64,000 nucleotides of DNA from the NCBI RefSeq assembly GCF_022539405.1, contig NZ_CP054394.1, positions 2,860,501 through 2,924,500 on the forward strand. The letters are read 5' to 3'. The stretch comes from Natranaerofaba carboxydovora (GTDB taxonomy: Bacteria; Bacillota; Natranaerobiia; Natranaerobiales; Natranaerofabaceae). A model generated the notes under the pieces. The model worked only from the letters and a program-made list of their open reading frames with translations, ran no database searches and had not been told where the DNA came from. Each line of letters begins with the position of its first letter. Positions within the stretch are counted from its first letter, which is position 1. Shown here in pieces: positions 60,382 to 64,000 of the stretch. A program made the translations under genes and the position numbers.

Positions 60382-61563
60382 TTAGTTCCTTGGACTGCCT
60401 AAAACAAGATCTAATTCAACTTCTTCCTGTCCTCTCATAACAGTTATAGTTATTTCATCACCTATTTCGTATTGATCTCTAATTTTCCTAAGTTCTGCTA
60501 AGGTTTGCACTTCTTCATCCTCCATCTTCAAAATAATATCTCCTCTTTGTAAACCTGCTTCATCTGCCGGACTTCCATTTTCCACCTCCGCTATACGCAT
60601 ACCTGGTATTGGAGCAAAGGGATCTACTTCCTCAACAATGATCCCTAGCCACGGTCTTTCAACGTATCCCTGATCTCTTAATTCTTCCACAACATCTTGC
60701 ACTAAGTTAGAAGGAATAGCAAACCCCATCCCTTCAACTCCATGAGCCTGTATTTTTACACTGTTTATACCAATAACCTCCCCTTTTGCATTTACAAGAG
60801 GCCCTCCACTATTACCTGGGTTTATTGCAGCATCAGTCTGGACCAATTCTACGTAATCATTTTCAATTAGCATGGTCCTGTCAGGGGCACTGATAACACC
60901 AGAAGTCACCGAACGTTGAAAGTCAAGACCCAAAGGATTCCCTATGGCTACTGCTAGCTCACCCCTTACAAGTTCATCGGAGTCACCAAATTCTACAGCA
61001 GGCAACCCACTTTTTTCAATTTTTAGAAGAGCAAGGTCAGATTCCTGGTCAGTTCCTATTACTTCAGCTCTTTCATCATCCCCCTCTTCTATGTTTATAT
61101 ATATTTCATTAGCATGTTGAATAACGTGATAGTTAGTAACTACGTATCCATCTGAATCGACAATAATTCCTGATCCTGCACCTTCTAATTCTTGCTGTTG
61201 CCCAAAAGCACCTACTCTATCAGTTGAAACTCCAACCACTGATGGCATCACAGCATTTGCAGCTCTAACAACAGGAGTATCCTGATAATCTTCTTCCTCA
61301 TCATTAAATGGCCAAATCTTTTCTTCTCCTTCTACAATATCTGCAAGTTCTTCTTTTTTCTCTTTTGAAATTTGTTCATCTTGGTTTTGTTTTGTATTTG
61401 TGTCCAGATTTTCTTCTAGCTGGGCTTCAAATCTACTAACTACTACAGGCGGCAAAATAATAGCAAGCATTATACCACCAATTATTATTCCAAAGAACAA
61501 GGGTAAAATTAAAGATTTGAAGCGACTGGTGGATTTGTTTTCAAACTCATCAAATAAACTCAT
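60382..61563 (-). CDS. HtrA/DegP-type serine protease
   Basis: The 393 residues have a membrane anchor (about 19-42), an acidic linker, a trypsin-like domain with the triad H146 (VTNYHVI), D176 (ESDLALL) and S252 (NPGNSGGPL), and one PDZ domain (about 290-390). It degrades or guards misfolded proteins outside the membrane. It follows walJ with a 22-base gap, as Bacillus htrC follows walJ. ATG start behind GGAGGGG. Confidence 0.93.
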   Translation of the reverse strand: MSLFDEFENKSTSRFKSLILPLFFGIIIGGIMLAIILPPVVVSRFEAQLEENLDTNTKQNQDEQISKEKKEELADIVEGEEKIWPFNDEEEDYQDTPVVRAANAVMPSVVGVSTDRVGAFGQQQELEGAGSGIIVDSDGYVVTNYHVIQHANEIYINIEEGDDERAEVIGTDQESDLALLKIEKSGLPAVEFGDSDELVRGELAVAIGNPLGLDFQRSVTSGVISAPDRTMLIENDYVELVQTDAAINPGNSGGPLVNAKGEVIGINSVKIQAHGVEGMGFAIPSNLVQDVVEELRDQGYVERPWLGIIVEEVDPFAPIPGMRIAEVENGSPADEAGLQRGDIILKMEDEEVQTLAELRKIRDQYEIGDEITITVMRGQEEVELDLVLGSPRN

Positions 61564-61585
61564 AATTAACCCCTCCTAAAATTGC

Positions 61586-62377
61586 TTAACCTTCCACTTG
61601 AATTAATGAAGTTCCATTTTTTCTATCTGCAACCATCAAATTGGTTTCACCTGCTGATATACCGTTAAACACCATTGAGTTCTTTATACAATTAAAAGCC
61701 AAGTCAGGTTTATTGTTTTCTTCACTAAGGTGGGCTAATACAATATTATCTGTGTTTGATGTTACAATATCTCCAAGTTTTTCAGCCAAATCATCATTTG
61801 ACAAATGACCTTTTACGCTCCTGATTCTTTTTTTTAAAAAAAGAGGATATGGCCCTTTCTTTAATAATTCTGGATCATGGTTGGACTCAATGATCAAACA
61901 ATTAGACCCTTTTAGTCTATCTTTCATAACACTACTAAAAACTCCACAATCAGTTGCTATGCTTATCTTTATATTATTAACCATTAAGTTAAAGCCAACC
62001 GGGTCCAAAGCATCGTGCGATACCGGAAAAGGTGCTACATATATATCATTTAGTTCAAACCCACCTTTATGTAATTCTCTTTCATTTTGATGGTTAATTT
62101 CACCAATCATTGATTTTAGTTGTTCCCACGTTCTCTTTGTTGCATATACTGGTATATCATATCTCCTGCTAAAAACTCCTACTCCGGTCACATGATCTTT
62201 GTGCTCATGAGAAACCAAGATTCCTGAAAGCTCATTTGGGTCAACGTTTAATTCTTTCAATTTATTTTCTATAAATTTACCAGATAGACCAGCATCAATA
62301 AGTATTTTAGTATTATGACCTTCAATAAATATTGAATTACCATTACTGCCACTTGCTAGAACTTTTACTTTAAACAT
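61586..62377 (-). CDS. walJ: WalJ/YycJ-type metallo-beta-lactamase-fold protein
   Basis: The 263 residues carry VLASGSNGNSIFIEG, LVSHEHKDHVTGVG (HxHxDH zinc motif), ATDCGVFS and VLAHLSEENNKP. YycJ is a nuclease-like protein linked to the WalRK wall-control system. The walR/K genes themselves are not in this window and would be expected to the right. It is followed by htrA. ATG start behind GGGAGAGG. Confidence 0.88.
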   Translation of the reverse strand: MFKVKVLASGSNGNSIFIEGHNTKILIDAGLSGKFIENKLKELNVDPNELSGILVSHEHKDHVTGVGVFSRRYDIPVYATKRTWEQLKSMIGEINHQNERELHKGGFELNDIYVAPFPVSHDALDPVGFNLMVNNIKISIATDCGVFSSVMKDRLKGSNCLIIESNHDPELLKKGPYPLFLKKRIRSVKGHLSNDDLAEKLGDIVTSNTDNIVLAHLSEENNKPDLAFNCIKNSMVFNGISAGETNLMVADRKNGTSLIQVEG

Positions 62378-62407
62378 AGCCCTCTCCCTTGGTTGTATAT
62401 TCTTTTT

Positions 62408-63574
62408 TTACTTTTTATTTTTCTTATCATCTTCTTTTTTGAGTTTTTGATCTATTTTTATTAGTTCATAATCTTTAGTACCCATCCCCAGTTCTTCAGC
62501 ATGATCTATATGCCACTGTGGGTGTTTCTCATTGATGGCTGCAAGGGGTTCTTCTTCTTTTTTAACTTCTTTTTCATATCCTTTTGATTCGGGAAGTAGC
62601 TCTGCCTCTTTTAATATATCTAGAGTTGCTTTTTCTATTGCAACAATATCATCCGAAACAAGTACTCCTTGATCTTGCACAACAGGTGTATCTGCCATAG
62701 GCATACAATCACATTCTGGTTGAACTTCTAATATAAAGTTAATATACAAAATCTTGCCTTTTTGGAATGTACTCACAGCAGCATATGCAGCTTCAGCAAG
62801 GCCTTTTTGAAATCTTTCTTCTGATTGAGGTAAAGTCAGAGCTTCTTCTTTACACACTCTTGCACACCTTCCACATTTAACACAGATCTCATAATTAACC
62901 TCTATATTTTCGGTACTATCGTCTTTGTATATCGCCTCGTGAGGACAAACCTCTATACATCTTTCACAATAAGTACATTTTTCTTTATCCCATTCAAGAC
63001 TGATATTTTGAGCAAAGTGAATTCTTCCTCTTTCAGCGTGACCGCAATCATTCCTACAGCTTATTGCACCCATTCCCAAGTTTTTTATCGCCCCACCATA
63101 TCCTGACCCTATATGCCCTTTGCAGTGTGATATAACTATCATCGAGGGAGAATTATATATAGTTGAAGCAATTCCGATCTCGCCCAGTATGTCACCTGCT
63201 TTTACATTAATTTTGTCTTGTCCGAAAATACCGTCTGCAAGCACCATAGGAGCTCCAACAGAAAGGTGATTTAAACCTTCCATATTTGCTACTTCCAAAT
63301 ATTCAAGACCGGGTATTCTAACCGTATCAGTTACAAACGGCTGTCCACCATGTTCTTTTATTTTTTCCACAACTTTTCTTATAAATATAGGCCTTATTAT
63401 CCTGTGTGCACCATAAGACCCAAAGTGTGTCTTCACTGCCACATATTCTTTTTCATCAAAATAATTAGATAAATCAATTCGATTTAATATTTCTTCAAAC
63501 TTAGCAACAAAACTGTGATTATAATCAAATTCATTTGCTCTTGCATCAGCAAAATAGATTTGATTTTTTGCCAT
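62408..63574 (-). CDS. DUF362 protein with two 4Fe-4S clusters
   Basis: About 388 residues from the ATG at 63574 (GTG 63583 touches the GGAGGG site). The N-terminal DUF362 part has VAVKTHFGSYGAHR and SHCKGHIGSGYGGAIKNLG. Two ferredoxin motifs follow: CTYCERCIEVCP and CVKCGRCARVCK. The function is unknown; family members are thought to be electron carriers. An acidic-basic tail of about 40 residues ends it. It sits between walJ and a histidine phosphatase with an 18-base gap. Confidence 0.88.
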   Translation of the reverse strand: MAKNQIYFADARANEFDYNHSFVAKFEEILNRIDLSNYFDEKEYVAVKTHFGSYGAHRIIRPIFIRKVVEKIKEHGGQPFVTDTVRIPGLEYLEVANMEGLNHLSVGAPMVLADGIFGQDKINVKAGDILGEIGIASTIYNSPSMIVISHCKGHIGSGYGGAIKNLGMGAISCRNDCGHAERGRIHFAQNISLEWDKEKCTYCERCIEVCPHEAIYKDDSTENIEVNYEICVKCGRCARVCKEEALTLPQSEERFQKGLAEAAYAAVSTFQKGKILYINFILEVQPECDCMPMADTPVVQDQGVLVSDDIVAIEKATLDILKEAELLPESKGYEKEVKKEEEPLAAINEKHPQWHIDHAEELGMGTKDYELIKIDQKLKKEDDKKNKK

Positions 63575-63591
63575 TTTGACCACCCTCCTTC

Positions 63592-64000
63592 TTAATAAGT
63601 TATCCCTTCTTCACATCCTTTAATATGGCATATATCATTTAAAAGCACTATTCTTGCTCTAATCTCATTACTATAATAAGAAACACTAACTTTAGTTAAA
63701 GATGCGTTACTAAAGACAAAAGGCCAGGGCATATCATATAAGTTATAACCTGTAATTAAAGCAATGAAACCACCAAGTACCCTGCCGTGGGTCACAAGAG
63801 CGATATTTTCATTCGTATCAGATGCATCCCTCAAGTGTCTTTCGACTAATAAATTAAAAACTCTTTGAAGCCTTTCTTTAAAAGCAAGTATTCCTTCCTC
63901 TTCAGGTATAGTTGTATTCCAGAAGTTTTTTTCCATTTTATTTGCTAATTCGCTATATTTCAACCTTATTTCTTCTCTTGTGAGCCCTTCTATTATGCCC
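63592..64000 (-). CDS. Histidine phosphatase family protein, N-terminus outside window
   Basis: The frame continues past the TTG at 63963 to the window edge (the extra codons read IIEGLTREEIRLKY), so this is an internal part of a longer protein. The second catalytic His lies in LVTHGRVLGGFIALITG. The first motif (RHG) must lie beyond 64000. ELANKMEKNFW matches the usual region between the two. Family members include phosphoglycerate mutase-like and cobalamin-pathway phosphatases; the substrate is unknown. Confidence 0.8.
   Translation of the reverse strand, partial: GIIEGLTREEIRLKYSELANKMEKNFWNTTIPEEEGILAFKERLQRVFNLLVERHLRDASDTNENIALVTHGRVLGGFIALITGYNLYDMPWPFVFSNASLTKVSVSYYSNEIRARIVLLNDICHIKGCEEGITY

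Overview
The window looks like chromosomal core sequence from an AT-rich, anaerobic, endospore-forming Firmicute. Sporulation genes (spoIIID, spoIIQ-like, spoIID, sigG, spoIIR), flagellar rod genes, an MreB-type mbl and strong GGAGG-type ribosome binding sites with many TTG starts support this. Acid-rich proteins and an F-type ATP synthase whose c subunits carry a sodium-type ligand set suggest a salt-loving or alkaliphilic lifestyle close to the Natranaerobiales; that placement is inference, not proof. I saw no rRNA, tRNA, CRISPR array or intact transposase gene.

Layout. 1-4.1 kb: end of an unknown membrane protein, an acid-rich lipoprotein-like unknown, a PHP-type phosphoesterase and a plus-strand FAD oxidoreductase with an S-layer-homology tail. 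4.1-13.4 kb: flgJ-like, flhP, flhO, mbl, spoIIID, spoIIQ, spoIID, a lone Smr protein, murA, ywmB-like and yueI-like genes. 13.7-22.0 kb: a complete atp operon (atpZ-I-B-c-c-c-F-H-A-G-D-C) with three c genes. 22.3-42.1 kb: thiolase, wecB, dCMP deaminase, glyA, rpiB, ywlE, sua5, larC, fur, a Na/Pi transporter, spoIIR, sigG, nikR, prmC, prfA, DUF1385, rpmE, rho, glpX, tal, fba. 42.4-64 kb: split TauE, a class A PBP, kamA, pyrG, a two-gene glutamate-synthase-like pair, racemase, pncB, helD, prfC, enoyl-CoA hydratase, a CoA-disulfide-reductase/NADH-oxidase-like flavoprotein, rlmH, htrA, walJ, DUF362 ferredoxin and a broken-off histidine phosphatase. Much of 4-48 kb follows the order known in Bacillus (pyrG-fba-tal-glpX-rho-rpmE-prfA-prmC-spoIIR-ywlC-ywlE-rpiB-glyA-mnaA-atp-ywmB-murA-spoIID-spoIIQ-spoIIID-mbl-flhO-flhP), with lineage-specific genes inserted.

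How genes work together: the atp operon converts between ATP and an ion gradient (probably sodium); mbl, murA, the PBP and wecB serve wall growth; spoIIID, spoIIQ, spoIID, sigG and spoIIR serve engulfment and compartment signalling; glpX, tal and fba are sugar-phosphate metabolism; larC and nikR point to nickel use.

Most notable signals: (1) three c-type rotor genes, two of them fused double hairpins in which the second hairpin has Gln in place of the ion-binding Glu; (2) three genes (glyA, sigG, yueI-like) that appear to start only at ATT codons behind good ribosome binding sites; (3) a family of non-coding foldback elements with about 20-bp terminal inverted repeats, one of which exactly fills a convergent intergenic gap; (4) a class A PBP whose start leader is one base out of frame at a homopolymer.
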